Source of the DNA: Streptomyces sp. NBC_01497 | GTDB taxonomy: Bacteria > Actinomycetota > Actinomycetes > Streptomycetales > Streptomycetaceae | Direction of reading: 5' to 3' | Assembly (NCBI RefSeq): GCF_036250695.1 | Contig: NZ_CP109427.1 | Span: forward strand, 3,906,001-3,970,000 | Length of the DNA: 64,000 bases | Shown: one piece after another, positions 17,551 through 26,448 of the stretch | Layout of the letters: every line of letters begins with the position of its first letter | Position numbering within the stretch: position 1 is the stretch's first letter | Translations under genes and position numbers: made by a program | The notes under the pieces: model-generated | What the model was told of the DNA's origin: nothing | The model's input: the letters and a program-made list of their open reading frames with translations, nothing else | The model's database searches: none

Positions 17551-18957
17551 GTGACAGACAGCGAATCCATCCGGGCGGAGTCGGACCTCCGGCCACGCGG
17601 TGGGGGGCAGGAGAGCACCGCGGCCGCTGCGGCCGTGGACGGGGCGGAGCCCGCACCTGACCCCGTGTCCGAGGAAGGCGAACCGCGTCCTCGGCGGTCC
17701 CTGCGTCGACGACTGGGCGGGACCGTGGTCCTGCTCGTCCTCGCGATGCTCTTCTTCCTGCCCTGGTGGACGCTGTTCGCCTCCGGCGCCGACTGGCCGT
17801 TGCCGGTCTTCCTCTCCGGCACGGTCGTCTTCGCCGCTTGGCTGGCCTCCTTCCCCTTCCTCATGGGCGCGGGTCACGGGCGGCGTCGGGCCGACCGGGC
17901 GGCCCGCATCGCGGACAGCTCCCTCGGGATGATCTGGGTGCTGTTCACCTGGTCGGTGCTGGGCGGCCTGGCGCACCTCGTGCTGATCGCGTTCGGCCTC
18001 GGTGGCGCCGAACCGGCCCGGAGCATTGCCGTGGCCGTCGCCGTGGTCTCCGCCGTGCTGCTGGCATGGGGACACCACGAGGCCATGCGCGTGCCCCGGG
18101 TGAAGCGGCTGGACGTGCGCGTCCCGCGGCTCGGCACAGGTCTGGCCGGCACCCGTGTCGTGGTGCTGGCGGACACCCACTTCGGGCCGATCGACCGGGC
18201 CGACTGGTCGGCGAGGGTCGCCGAGGCTGTCAACGCGCTCGACCCGGACATCGTGGTCCACGCGGGTGACATCGCGGACGGGACCCCCGCCCAGCGCCAC
18301 GGGCAGTCCGAGCCGCTCGGGACGATCCGGTCGCGGCTCGCGAAGGTCTATGTCACGGGGAACCACGAGTACTTCGGAGAGGCTCAGGGCTGGCTGGATC
18401 GCATGGCGCAACTGGGCTGGGAGCCGCTGCACAACCGCCATGTCGTGGTGGAGCGCGGAGGTGACCTCCTTGTCCTGGCCGGCGTGGACGACGTGACCGC
18501 CGAGTCCTCCGGCGTGGCCGGACACCGTGCGAACCTGACGGGCGCGCTGGCGGGGGCGAATCCGGAACGGCCGGTCCTGCTCGTCGCCCACCAGCCCAAG
18601 TACGTCGGGCAGGCCGCTGCGGCCGGCATCGATCTGCAGGTCTCCGGGCACACGCACGGCGGCCAGATCTGGCCGTTCAACTTCCTGGTCCGCATCGATC
18701 AGCCGGTGGTGCACGGCCTGAGCCGGCACGGCGAGCGCACGCAGCTCTACACCAGCCGGGGCACCGGCTTCTGGGGGCCGCCGTTCCGTGTCTTCGCACC
18801 GAGCGAGATCACGCTGCTCACCCTGCGGCCGGGCAGCGAGGGGCCCACCTCAGAGCGCACTGAAGAGACGGCCACGGACACCTCAAACGCCACGGACGCC
18901 ACAGACACCTCAGACGCCACGAACTCGACGGCGGGCACGGGGGTCGACGACAGGTGA
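17551..18957 (+). CDS. Membrane-bound metallophosphoesterase
   Basis: A calcineurin-type phosphoesterase of about 468 residues with an N-terminal membrane part. After a charged leader come about four hydrophobic helices (roughly residues 60-185). The catalytic domain has all metal motifs in order: LADTHFG, GDIADG, GNHEYF, AHQPK and SGHTHGG. The C-terminal 40 residues are a Thr/Asp/Ala repeat tail ([12 protein letters not shown]). The GTG at 17551 is preferred because GAGGGG lies 7 bases before it; the frame could also start at 17524. The physiological substrate is unknown. Relatives act on phosphoesters at the outer membrane face. Confidence 0.88.
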   Translation: MTDSESIRAESDLRPRGGGQESTAAAAAVDGAEPAPDPVSEEGEPRPRRSLRRRLGGTVVLLVLAMLFFLPWWTLFASGADWPLPVFLSGTVVFAAWLASFPFLMGAGHGRRRADRAARIADSSLGMIWVLFTWSVLGGLAHLVLIAFGLGGAEPARSIAVAVAVVSAVLLAWGHHEAMRVPRVKRLDVRVPRLGTGLAGTRVVVLADTHFGPIDRADWSARVAEAVNALDPDIVVHAGDIADGTPAQRHGQSEPLGTIRSRLAKVYVTGNHEYFGEAQGWLDRMAQLGWEPLHNRHVVVERGGDLLVLAGVDDVTAESSGVAGHRANLTGALAGANPERPVLLVAHQPKYVGQAAAAGIDLQVSGHTHGGQIWPFNFLVRIDQPVVHGLSRHGERTQLYTSRGTGFWGPPFRVFAPSEITLLTLRPGSEGPTSERTEETATDTSNATDATDTSDATNSTAGTGVDDR

Positions 18958-19113
18958 CCGCGGGGTGACGCCCGGGCTTTCGGCCGGGCTCGGCCGGCAG
19001 GGCCCGGGCTTTCGGTCGGCAGGGCCCTGCCGTCGTCGGGTCCGTCCGACCAACTCCGTAGAACGGATCTCGCCAGAGAAGGGCTCGGACAGCAGAACCG
19101 ACGGTCCTTGAGG

Positions 19114-19371
19114 TCAGTCCCGCCGGCTTGCGAAGTGCACGAGGATCCGCCCCTCGTTGCCTTGGGCGATCTCGAAACGCTCGTACAGCTTGCGCATGTG
19201 GGGCTGGTTCAGGAAGGCGACGACGCGTCCCCGCAACTTCCCCGACCCCTTGCCCGGAATGATCTCGACCGTGGTCTCACCCGTCGCTTTGGCCTGGAAC
19301 ATCGCCTGGCGGAGAGCGACTTCGATGTCGCGGTTGTTGCGGAAGATCGGATGGAGATCCACCGTGAGCAT
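19114..19371 (-). CDS. Smr-domain protein
   Basis: An 85-residue stand-alone Smr domain, the small nuclease or nucleic-acid-binding fold found at the C-terminus of MutS2. The opening DLHPIF carries the Asp-Leu-His motif, and the loop GKGSGKLRGRV is the conserved glycine-rich element. A GGAGGGGG ribosome site precedes the ATG. The gene is monocistronic and convergent with the metallophosphoesterase. Between them (19017-19032) is a perfect 16-base palindrome, CGGCAGGGCCCTGCCG, that could serve as a terminator for both. The role in repair or RNA handling is inferred from the family. Confidence 0.88.
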   Translation of the reverse strand: MLTVDLHPIFRNNRDIEVALRQAMFQAKATGETTVEIIPGKGSGKLRGRVVAFLNQPHMRKLYERFEIAQGNEGRILVHFASRRD

Positions 19372-19563
19372 CGCGCCCCCTCCAGTTGAGTCACGCGCCG
19401 CGGATCACCGCACGGCTTCGTTCCGCCCAGCCTACGGCCGGTTTTCCCAGGCCCTTGCAGTTGTCCCAAGTTCCCTGCGGCTCCCTGCTCCGGCGCACGC
19501 GCGGGTAGCGCCCAAGTCCGACGAAGCCGCTCACAAAAGTGAGACACAATAACGCGGGCCACG

Positions 19564-20304
19564 ATGCATCGCATGGAAGAGACCGCGGGAGCGACGAGGA
19601 CGACAGGACCGCGGGCCCGCTACCGGGAGCAGACCCGCGGGGAGATCAAGGAGGTCTCCCTGCGCCAGCTGGCCGCGGGCGGCATTCCGGCGATCGCCCT
19701 CACGCGGATCGCCAAGGAGCTCGGACTCTCCGGCCCCGCCCTGTACCGCTACTTCGCCGGCCGGGACGACCTGCTCGGTTCCCTCATCGGCGACGCGTAC
19801 GAGGCCCTTGCCGCGGCCGTCGCCACTGCGGCGGAGGAGTCAGCGAAGTACACCCCGCGCCATCGCCTGCTGTCCCTGGCAGGTGCCGCGCGGGCGTGGG
19901 CCGTGCGGCAGCCCCACCGCTACCTGCTGATCGCCGGATCACCGCTGCCCGGTTACACGGCCCCATCGGACACTCTCCTGCAGGCGCGAGCGGCGCTCGG
20001 GCCGTTCCTGCGCGTCTTCGAGTCCACGCGGCCCGGCCCCGCGGTCCTGCCGCTCGTCGAGCAGATGACCGTGTGGGCACGCGAGGACCGGACGGTCGCC
20101 GACTGGGTGGCGGAGTACGTCACGGCACCGGACGGCGAGGACCGCGCGGGCCCCGCGCTGGCCGGGTCCGTCATGGCGTGGACCCGTATGCACGGAGTGG
20201 TGAGTCTGGACGTCGCGGGACAGTTCAGCGGCATGGGCCACAAGCCGGGCACGCTGCTTGAGGTGGAGATGAACACGCTCGCCGACACCTTCGGGCTCGA
20301 CTGA
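19564..20304 (+). CDS. TetR-family transcriptional regulator
   Basis: A 246-residue TetR-type repressor. The N-terminal helix-turn-helix is complete (residues about 24-72: RGEIKEVSLRQLAAGGIPAI, then IAKELGLSGPALYRYFAGRDDLL). The C-terminal domain (about 85-245) resembles the WHG type common in actinobacterial TetR proteins. A second ATG nine bases downstream is an equally good start. No obvious target gene is adjacent: the Smr gene is upstream on the other strand and the alpha-galactosidase gene converges. The ligand is unknown. Confidence 0.9.
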   Translation: MHRMEETAGATRTTGPRARYREQTRGEIKEVSLRQLAAGGIPAIALTRIAKELGLSGPALYRYFAGRDDLLGSLIGDAYEALAAAVATAAEESAKYTPRHRLLSLAGAARAWAVRQPHRYLLIAGSPLPGYTAPSDTLLQARAALGPFLRVFESTRPGPAVLPLVEQMTVWAREDRTVADWVAEYVTAPDGEDRAGPALAGSVMAWTRMHGVVSLDVAGQFSGMGHKPGTLLEVEMNTLADTFGLD

Positions 20305-20324
20305 CCCGAACCGTCGTTCTTCTT

Positions 20325-20388
20325 CGGGCTCGACCGGCCCATCGTTCCTCAAGGACGCCACGGACCGGCCCATCGTTCCTCAAGGACG
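20325..20388. repeat. 31-bp direct repeat downstream of the TetR gene
   Basis: The segment ending CGGCCCATCGTTCCTCAAGG occurs twice (20334-20357 and 20365-20388) with a 31-base period. A related, shorter copy overlaps the 3' end of the TetR frame (TTCGGGCTCGAC at about 20290 and 20322). It lies outside any supported gene. Confidence 0.65.
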
Positions 20389-20569
20389 GCACGGCGGCAG
20401 CTTTCGCCGGCGCCGGCCTGCCCTTCCGCGGATCCGTCCCCTTCGTTTTCGTTCGCGGGCGTCATCGGCAGCGACGTCCCGCGCACGTTGTCTTCACACC
20501 GCGCAGAGGGCGGCGCCAGCCGGTGGCTCCTCACGGATGCGCGAAGACCCACCGGCCGCCGGGCGGACG

Positions 20570-22843
20570 CTACTCGGTGGTCAGGTCGTCGAAGTCGACC
20601 TCACCGGTGGTGCCCGGGTTGTGCGAGGTGGCGAAGATGCCGACGTCCTGGGTGGCCGCCGCTGTCGGGACGTCGGCGGTGCCTACGGCGTTCCACGTGG
20701 TGCCGTCGGTGGAGTAGTAGCCGCTGAACGTGGTGCCGTTGCGCACCAGTTTCAGCCACGAGGGATACGTCGTCGTGCCGGCCGCGCTCTCTGTGTCGAG
20801 GTGGCCGTCACCGTCGCTGTCCGAGTCGAGGAGGTACCCGTGGCCGGGTGTCTCCACCAGGATCGCGAAGCCGGGTGAGCCGTCGGCGTCGGTGATGTCG
20901 TTGCGGGCCATGAGACCCGTCTTCGCCCAGACGTCGGTGTCCGACTGGGAGTCGATCTTCACCGTGGTCGTCGAACCGTCGTGTTCGGCTCCCGGCAGGT
21001 ACAGCGCGCCGTACTCGTTGATGCCGTTGTAGAGGTCGGCTCCCTGCGCGCGGATGCCGAGCCGGGTGCCGAGGCGGCTGAAGTCGGCGCTGGTCGAGGA
21101 GAACGTCGTGTACGGCGCCCCCACCGGCCTGTCGACGGTGACCGTGGCGCCGGCCGAGTCCTGTGCACGGACGGCCGGCAGGTATCTGTACGTGGCGGTC
21201 GCGTCGACCGAGCCGGAGGTGAACAGATCGGTGGACGCCGGGATCGTGACCAGGTAGGTGCCCGTCGCCGTAGCGCCGGCCCGCACCTCACGCACGGTGG
21301 TCGCGGAGGTCGGGACCGCCGTCACACCGGCCGACGGGGTCAGCTTGAGGTCGACGTTCCTGACGGGGCTTGAGCCGTTGTCGGAGAAGGTCGTGGTGAC
21401 CGTGTACGGCGTGCCGTCGGCGGTCGGCGCGGACGGCGCGGACCAGCTCACGGCCACCGCGGTGTCCGGCCTGGTCGCGGGGGCGGTGTGGTCGAGCGGG
21501 TGGACACGGAACAGGGCCACGCCGTGCGACGGGACGTCGGCCGCGATGGTGCCCGTCGACTCGCTGCTTCCCCGGGTCCACAGGTCCCGCAGGGAGTAGT
21601 CGGAGGCGGCGGGCAGCCCGAGGGCCGCGGCGGTGGTGGACACGGAGCGGGTCTGGAGGCCCGTGTTGAACAGGCCGACGAGGGCGTCGCCGTTCTTCTC
21701 CCTCTTCGCGAACACCTGCGAGGTGGCGTCGTGGGCGAGCCGCTTCGCGTCGATACCGTCCTGGTCGACGGACAGGACGTCGGCGTTCTTCAGCAGGGCG
21801 AGGTCGGTCGGGTCGAGATGGGTGAGGTCCGTGCCGAGCATCAGCGGCGACGAAGCCAGTGACCACAGACTCGTCTGCGTCTTGCGTTCGTCGAGGGTCA
21901 GGCCGTCGTTCGCGCCGTTGCCGACTTCGAGCGAGTCGTAGTCGTTGAACCCGCCGGGGCCGCCGTACGGGGCCCAGGCCGCGGCCTGGTCGAACCGTGT
22001 GGAGACCGACCCCCACGAGGTCAGCGGGAAGCTGCTGTCGTCCTTGCCGCAGTAGCACTCGACGTCGCCGCCCGTGCGCCAGCCGTCCGCGAGGTCCGCC
22101 CAGGTCGCGGCGTTGTTGATGTCGAGGCTGTTGGACAGTTCCAGATGGATCGGGCGCCCGGTCCGCTTCAGGGCGCTCGACCAGGCCCGTACGTCCTGGA
22201 CGTCCGGCGTGCCGACGCCGTCGATCTTGAGGTAGTCGACTCCCCAGCCGGCGAACTGGCCGGCCCACGAGTCCACGAAGGCCTGCGCCCCGGGCTTGGT
22301 GTAGTCGATTCCGACCATGCCGCCGCAGTTGTAGTTGCTCTCCGCGGCGGACGTGGCGATGTCGTCGGCGTGGTAGGTCGTGCCCTTGATCGCGGTGTTC
22401 CGCGCGACGGCCTGGTGCGAAATGCCGGGCGTCACGTACAGGCCGAACTTCAGCCCCAGGGAGTGCACGTAGTCGGCGACGACCTGGACGCCGTCCTCGC
22501 CTCCCTTCGGCGGGAACTTCGTCTCGTCGGTGACCCAGCGGCCGTACTGGTCCACGTCCGGGCCCTGGCTTCCCGGGCAGTGGTACCAGAAGTCGTCGAC
22601 GTTGACGTAGACGTAGCCCTCCTTGGAGAGGCCGCTGCTCTTCATCGCCCTGGCGGCCGCCTCGATGTTCTGCGCTGTCGGGTTCTTACGGACGGCGCTC
22701 CAACTGCTCCAGCCCAACGCGGGTCTCGCGCCGGCGCCGTTGTCCGCGGCGTCGGCCGCCGGTGCGCTGGTCGCGGTCAGACCCGCGACGAGCAGTAGTC
22801 CCCCGGTGAACGCGGCCAGCAGGCCACGTACGGATCTCTTCAT
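20570..22843 (-). CDS. Secreted GH27 alpha-galactosidase
   Basis: This secreted enzyme removes terminal alpha-galactose, as in melibiose-type sugars or galactomannan side chains. The 757-residue product has a signal peptide (MKRSVRGLLAAF to about residue 32). The GH27 barrel follows (about 40-430), with the nucleophile D208 in YLKIDG and a probable acid/base D260 in RTGGD. Then come an NPCBM-associated Ig-like domain (about 455-560) and a C-terminal lectin/laminin-like domain (about 590-757). The ATG at 22843 has GGAGG 8 bases upstream; the frame is open for 14 further codons without support. It is preceded by a strong promoter (22981-23009). It is probably part of the same plant-polysaccharide theme as the two GH16 genes. 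Confidence 0.93.
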   Translation of the reverse strand: MKRSVRGLLAAFTGGLLLVAGLTATSAPAADAADNGAGARPALGWSSWSAVRKNPTAQNIEAAARAMKSSGLSKEGYVYVNVDDFWYHCPGSQGPDVDQYGRWVTDETKFPPKGGEDGVQVVADYVHSLGLKFGLYVTPGISHQAVARNTAIKGTTYHADDIATSAAESNYNCGGMVGIDYTKPGAQAFVDSWAGQFAGWGVDYLKIDGVGTPDVQDVRAWSSALKRTGRPIHLELSNSLDINNAATWADLADGWRTGGDVECYCGKDDSSFPLTSWGSVSTRFDQAAAWAPYGGPGGFNDYDSLEVGNGANDGLTLDERKTQTSLWSLASSPLMLGTDLTHLDPTDLALLKNADVLSVDQDGIDAKRLAHDATSQVFAKREKNGDALVGLFNTGLQTRSVSTTAAALGLPAASDYSLRDLWTRGSSESTGTIAADVPSHGVALFRVHPLDHTAPATRPDTAVAVSWSAPSAPTADGTPYTVTTTFSDNGSSPVRNVDLKLTPSAGVTAVPTSATTVREVRAGATATGTYLVTIPASTDLFTSGSVDATATYRYLPAVRAQDSAGATVTVDRPVGAPYTTFSSTSADFSRLGTRLGIRAQGADLYNGINEYGALYLPGAEHDGSTTTVKIDSQSDTDVWAKTGLMARNDITDADGSPGFAILVETPGHGYLLDSDSDGDGHLDTESAAGTTTYPSWLKLVRNGTTFSGYYSTDGTTWNAVGTADVPTAAATQDVGIFATSHNPGTTGEVDFDDLTTE

Positions 22844-22980
22844 TGAGACGTCCTCCACGGCCGCGCCACGACGGCGCGGCAGCACACAATCGGGTCTGGT
22901 CCAGCGGGTGTTCGTGCCGGTAGGCGATCAGCGGCTCAAAATCGACTGCGAAGTGAACACAATCGAACGCGATCCTTCAG

Positions 22981-23009
22981 ATATCACCAACTGGTCAGAT
23001 CCATGTCAA
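22981..23009 (-). promoter_or_regulatory. Near-consensus promoter of the alpha-galactosidase gene
   Basis: On the minus strand TTGACA (23009-23004) and TGATAT (22986-22981) are separated by 17 bases, a very good vegetative promoter. It leaves a 5' leader of about 130 bases. The spacer contains ATCTGACCAGT, which resembles one half and part of the other half of a DasR site, but the match is weak (about 10 of 16). Confidence 0.7.
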
Positions 23010-23111
23010 GGGTGCCTGTCCGCCCGGCCCGCACCCACGACGTGCGGCAGGACGGGGAAAGCACGCCGGGAGAGACGTCGGAGGCACTCGCCCGCGCGTC
23101 CGCTCCGGTCG

Positions 23112-23591
23112 TCAGCCGAGATGCACGCTCCAGATGTCGCCCTGCCCCGGCCAGTCCCCGCGCTCGTCCTCCGCCGCCACCACGACGACCTTCACGGGGC
23201 CGGCCGCGAACCGGTACTCCGTGAAGTCGCCCTGCTCGGACCGGGTGCGAACGGGCACGTCCGGGCGCCGGGCGACGGCATCCGCGAGGTCGCGCCACGG
23301 CATGAAGCGGGGGAAGGACACCCCGGTGACCCGGCACCACTCCACAACGATCCCCGGCTGGGCGGGAATCCGGTGAAGCTCCAGGGACGCGCCTCCCAGC
23401 GTCCAGGCCGGGCCACCGAAGCAGTCCAGAGCGAGTAGCCCGTAATCCCTGCGAAGCCAGTTCCTGCCCGCTGACTCCTGAGTGAAATCCAGCGGCAGCA
23501 GCTCATCGATCTCAGTCAGCGGACAACCGGTACCGAACCCGAGCAGGTGCCCGGTGGACACCCATTGGACGAGAAACTCGACGGCTGTCAC
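23112..23591 (-). CDS. Conserved hypothetical protein
   Basis: A 159-residue soluble protein. The GTG at 23591 has GAGGGGC six bases before it and gives the start TAVEFLVQWVSTG. The middle contains RRDYGLLALDC and a Trp-rich sandwich (GGPAWTLGGASLELHRI). This looks like the SUKH/immunity-like proteins that are widespread in Streptomyces, but I cannot name a family with confidence. Codon use is typical, so I consider it a real gene. It stands alone between the alpha-galactosidase and P450 genes, on the same strand as both. No toxin gene is visible nearby. Confidence 0.7.
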   Translation of the reverse strand: MTAVEFLVQWVSTGHLLGFGTGCPLTEIDELLPLDFTQESAGRNWLRRDYGLLALDCFGGPAWTLGGASLELHRIPAQPGIVVEWCRVTGVSFPRFMPWRDLADAVARRPDVPVRTRSEQGDFTEYRFAAGPVKVVVVAAEDERGDWPGQGDIWSVHLG

Positions 23592-23841
23592 GGTTCTGCC
23601 CCTCAGCTCGATCGCGGCATGGGCACCCCGCCGCTCGTCCGGACCCGGGCGGCCCCGGGCCCGGCCCGGACGAGCGGCGGGCCCGGTCCAGGACGAGCGG
23701 CGGGCCCGGCGGCTCCGAGGCCGACCGCCCCGGTCGCGGACAGTTCCGGGTCCCGACGGCCCCTGCCTCCAGGCAGCCACGGATCCGAACGGCGCTTGCC
23801 CCCGGACAGCCACGGACCCGGGCAGTACTCGATATGGCGGC

Positions 23842-25527
23842 TCAGCGCAGGTGGACCGGCAGTGCGTCGACCCCGTAGACGATCGACACCTTCCGGAACG
23901 CCAGGTCCCTGGGCTCGACCGCGAGCCGCATCTCCGGGAAACGGCTGACCAGTTGCGGGAAGGCCGCGCGGAGTTCCATCCTGCCCAGTTCCGCGCCGAC
24001 GCAGCGGTGGATGCCGTAGCCGAAGGCCAGGTGGGGCGAGGCGGGCGGGCGGCTCGGGTCGAAGGTGTCCATGTCCGGCCCGAGGCGCGGGTCGCGGTCG
24101 GCGGCGCTGAGGGAGACGATGACGATGTCGCCCTCGGCTATCTGTACGCCGCCGATCTCGTTGTCCTCGCGGGCGAACCGGGGGAACGCCGTCTGCACCA
24201 CCGTGAGATGACGCAGGAGTTCGTCGACGAACGGTCCGGCGACCGCCGCCGGGTCGGGCGCGTCGCGCAGGGCCGTGAGGTGCTCGCGGTCCTGCAGCAT
24301 GATGAGCGTGCCGAGGCCGAGCATGCTCGCGGTGGTCTCCAGCCCGCCGGTGAGGACACCGTCGGCGAGACCGGTGAGTTCCTCGTCGGTGACCTTGTCC
24401 CCGTGTTCCCGTACGAGCATGCCGAGCAGACCGTCACCGGGATCGCGGCGCTGCTGTTCGATCACGCCGCGCAGGTAGTTGCGGGACTCCGTGATCGCTC
24501 CGAACGACGCGCCGACTCCGCCGAGGACGTCGAACCGCGCGACCGAGAACCGCTGGAAGGCGTCCCGTTCCTCGTAGGGCACGCCCAGGAGTTCACAGAT
24601 GACCAGCGCCGGGACCGGCATCGCGAAGTGCTCGATGAAGTCGACCGTGCCGTCCGGCCCCGCCGCGTCGGACAGCGCCGCCAGCCGCTCCTCGACGATG
24701 GCGTGGATGCGGGGAGCGAGGCGGCCCAGGCGCCGCATCGTGAACTCGGGGGTGAGCAGCCGCCGCAGATGCGTGTGGTCCGGCGGGTCCGTGAAGCCCA
24801 GACCGCCCGGCTCGTGGTGCTCGTCGACGCCGCTGCGTCCGATGAGGTGCGCGAAGTCGTTGCTGAACGCGCGGGCGTCGCCGAGGACCTGGCGGGCCTC
24901 GTCGTAACTGGAGACGAGCCAGACCGTCATGCCGGGAACGGGGAGCCTGCTGACGGGTTCCCGCTCACGCAGCGCACCGAGTTCGGGGAGCGGGTCGAGG
25001 CCTTCGCGGCGCAGGGGCAGGAGGGCGGCGTCAGGGAGCTTCGACAGCGTGGAGAGGTCAAGGCCGGTGCCCTTGCGCCGGAGCCGCGAGAAGTAGCGGC
25101 GCGCCAGCCAGGCGGTTACGGCCGTACGGGCCGAGCGCACCGAACGGGCGGGGCGGTCGGGGCCGCTGGGGCCGTCCGCCTCCGCGGGGCTGCTGTCCGG
25201 ACGGCCGGCGGGCGCGGCGGAACCGGGGGCGCGGGTGGAGCCGCTGGGAGAGGAAGGTGCGGAAGGTGGGGACGAAGGGGAAGCAGGGGAAGGGCCGGCG
25301 AAGGCGGAAGCCGCGGAAGCTGTGGAAGCTGTGGCGGTGGCGGCGGCGGGTTGTGGTGCGGACGGGCCGGAAACAGCCACGGTGGCGGCAGCGGTACTGG
25401 CACCGGCCCCGGCCGAACTAGCGGGCGCGGTCGGCGCCGAGGGCGCCGAAGGAGAGCCGCCGTGCCCGGCCTTCTTGATACGGAGGGAACGCGTGGGGCG
25501 GAGAGAACGTATCGGAGGTATCGGCAT
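23842..25527 (-). CDS. Cytochrome P450 with long N-terminal extension
   Basis: A 561-residue P450. The core (from about residue 130) shows the oxygen-binding I-helix GGLETTAS, the ExxR motif in DELLR and the heme loop FGYGIHRCVG, with the axial cysteine near residue 509. About 120 residues ahead of the core are a basic stretch (RSLRPTRSLRIKK) and then an Ala/Pro/Ser-rich low-complexity segment, absent from ordinary soluble bacterial P450s. The real start may be farther in; the ATG at 25527 has no good ribosome site. No ferredoxin or reductase gene is adjacent. The substrate is unknown. Confidence 0.88.
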   Translation of the reverse strand: MPIPPIRSLRPTRSLRIKKAGHGGSPSAPSAPTAPASSAGAGASTAAATVAVSGPSAPQPAAATATASTASAASAFAGPSPASPSSPPSAPSSPSGSTRAPGSAAPAGRPDSSPAEADGPSGPDRPARSVRSARTAVTAWLARRYFSRLRRKGTGLDLSTLSKLPDAALLPLRREGLDPLPELGALREREPVSRLPVPGMTVWLVSSYDEARQVLGDARAFSNDFAHLIGRSGVDEHHEPGGLGFTDPPDHTHLRRLLTPEFTMRRLGRLAPRIHAIVEERLAALSDAAGPDGTVDFIEHFAMPVPALVICELLGVPYEERDAFQRFSVARFDVLGGVGASFGAITESRNYLRGVIEQQRRDPGDGLLGMLVREHGDKVTDEELTGLADGVLTGGLETTASMLGLGTLIMLQDREHLTALRDAPDPAAVAGPFVDELLRHLTVVQTAFPRFAREDNEIGGVQIAEGDIVIVSLSAADRDPRLGPDMDTFDPSRPPASPHLAFGYGIHRCVGAELGRMELRAAFPQLVSRFPEMRLAVEPRDLAFRKVSIVYGVDALPVHLR

Positions 25528-26330
25528 GTATGCCTACTCGCATCTGTGAGGTGGATCGAACGACGTCGTTGCCGCGGGCCGGCGCGAGGGCCGACCGGAG
25601 GGACGGCCGCGGGCCTCTGCGTTGCTCGCGCCGTCCACCGGGCCACGGGCTCCGGCGTCCACCTGTTCCACGAGGACGGGTGTGCGCCACGCTCACTGTC
25701 CCCCCAGTTCGGCTCGCAGGTTCCCGCGTCACGGAGAGGCCCGTCGGGGTCCGCGGCCGGCACGTCGAGGCCACGGGGCTGCGCCGCGCCCCCGCGCGCA
25801 CCACCACGGTCTCCGCTCCCGCCGCGTCCCGATGCCCCCCACGGTCCGCTTCCGGTCCGGTCAGCCTACGGATCCCCGGAGTTGTCCGGTATCCCGGGTC
25901 TTCGTACGGTTCACGCCGACCGGTCCGCACGCGGCGATGGGGCGCCGGAACGCTCTGCGCGCACGCCCGCCGGCCCGGACACCGAAGCGCCCTCCCGCCG
26001 CACCTCCCGGCCCGTCCGCGGCCCGCCACCCGGACGCCTCCGCCGACACCCGCCGAACCGCAACGACCCGCGCGCCTCGATCGGGGACCACGCCCGTCGG
26101 TCGGCGGCCCGCCCGTCGATCAGGCACCACACGCCTCGATCAGCGGGCCCGCGCGCATCGGTCCGCTGGACCTACGCGCGTCCACCGGCCGGGCCTGCAC
26201 GCTCGATCGGTGAGGTCCGCACACCAGCATCCGGGGACCTACGCGCGTCACCCCGCGCCCTGCGTGCGCGGTCCCCGGCCGGTGCACCGCGTGGGTGCGG
26301 CAGCCGGTCGAAAGCGGCGCTGTTCCTTCT
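25528..26330. other. Gene-free stretch between the P450 and GH16 genes
   Basis: Eight hundred bases with several overlapping open frames on both strands, none with a recognisable motif or a consistent codon pattern. The sequence is rich in CCGCC, CACGC and GATC-containing repeats (CTCGATCAG-like at about 26080-26210). I see no gene here. Confidence 0.5.
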
Positions 26331-26331
26331 C

Positions 26332-26377
26332 TTGACAGTGGTACGAGCCGGGTCGATTCTCCTGAGAGCGCTCTCAG
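26332..26377 (+). promoter_or_regulatory. Promoter and LacI-type operator of the second GH16 gene
   Basis: TTGACA (26332-26337) and GATTCT (26355-26360) are 17 bases apart. Directly after the -10 element lies the perfect 16-base palindrome CTGAGAGCGCTCTCAG (26362-26377), covering the expected transcription start. The core GAGAGCGCTCTC is typical of LacI-family sugar regulators such as the CebR group, so the gene is probably repressed until a sugar inducer appears. A second inverted repeat in the leader, GGTTACCG (26391-26398) with CGGTAACC (26412-26419), could form an mRNA hairpin. Confidence 0.85.
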
Positions 26378-26448
26378 CTCCCCCTGTTCCGGTTACCGCG
26401 CCCCACGGGTTCGGTAACCGTGCACCCCCATGAGGTGAAGGAGTAAGG

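Noticed and set aside
22990..23005. Full DasR operator upstream of the alpha-galactosidase gene
   Set aside because: Only about 10 of 16 positions agree and one half-site is poor, so it is mentioned only as a weak possibility.
25530..26213. 228-codon plus-strand frame between the P450 and GH16 genes
   Set aside because: Arg/Pro/Thr-rich composition in every frame, no ribosome site, no family character; treated as non-coding.
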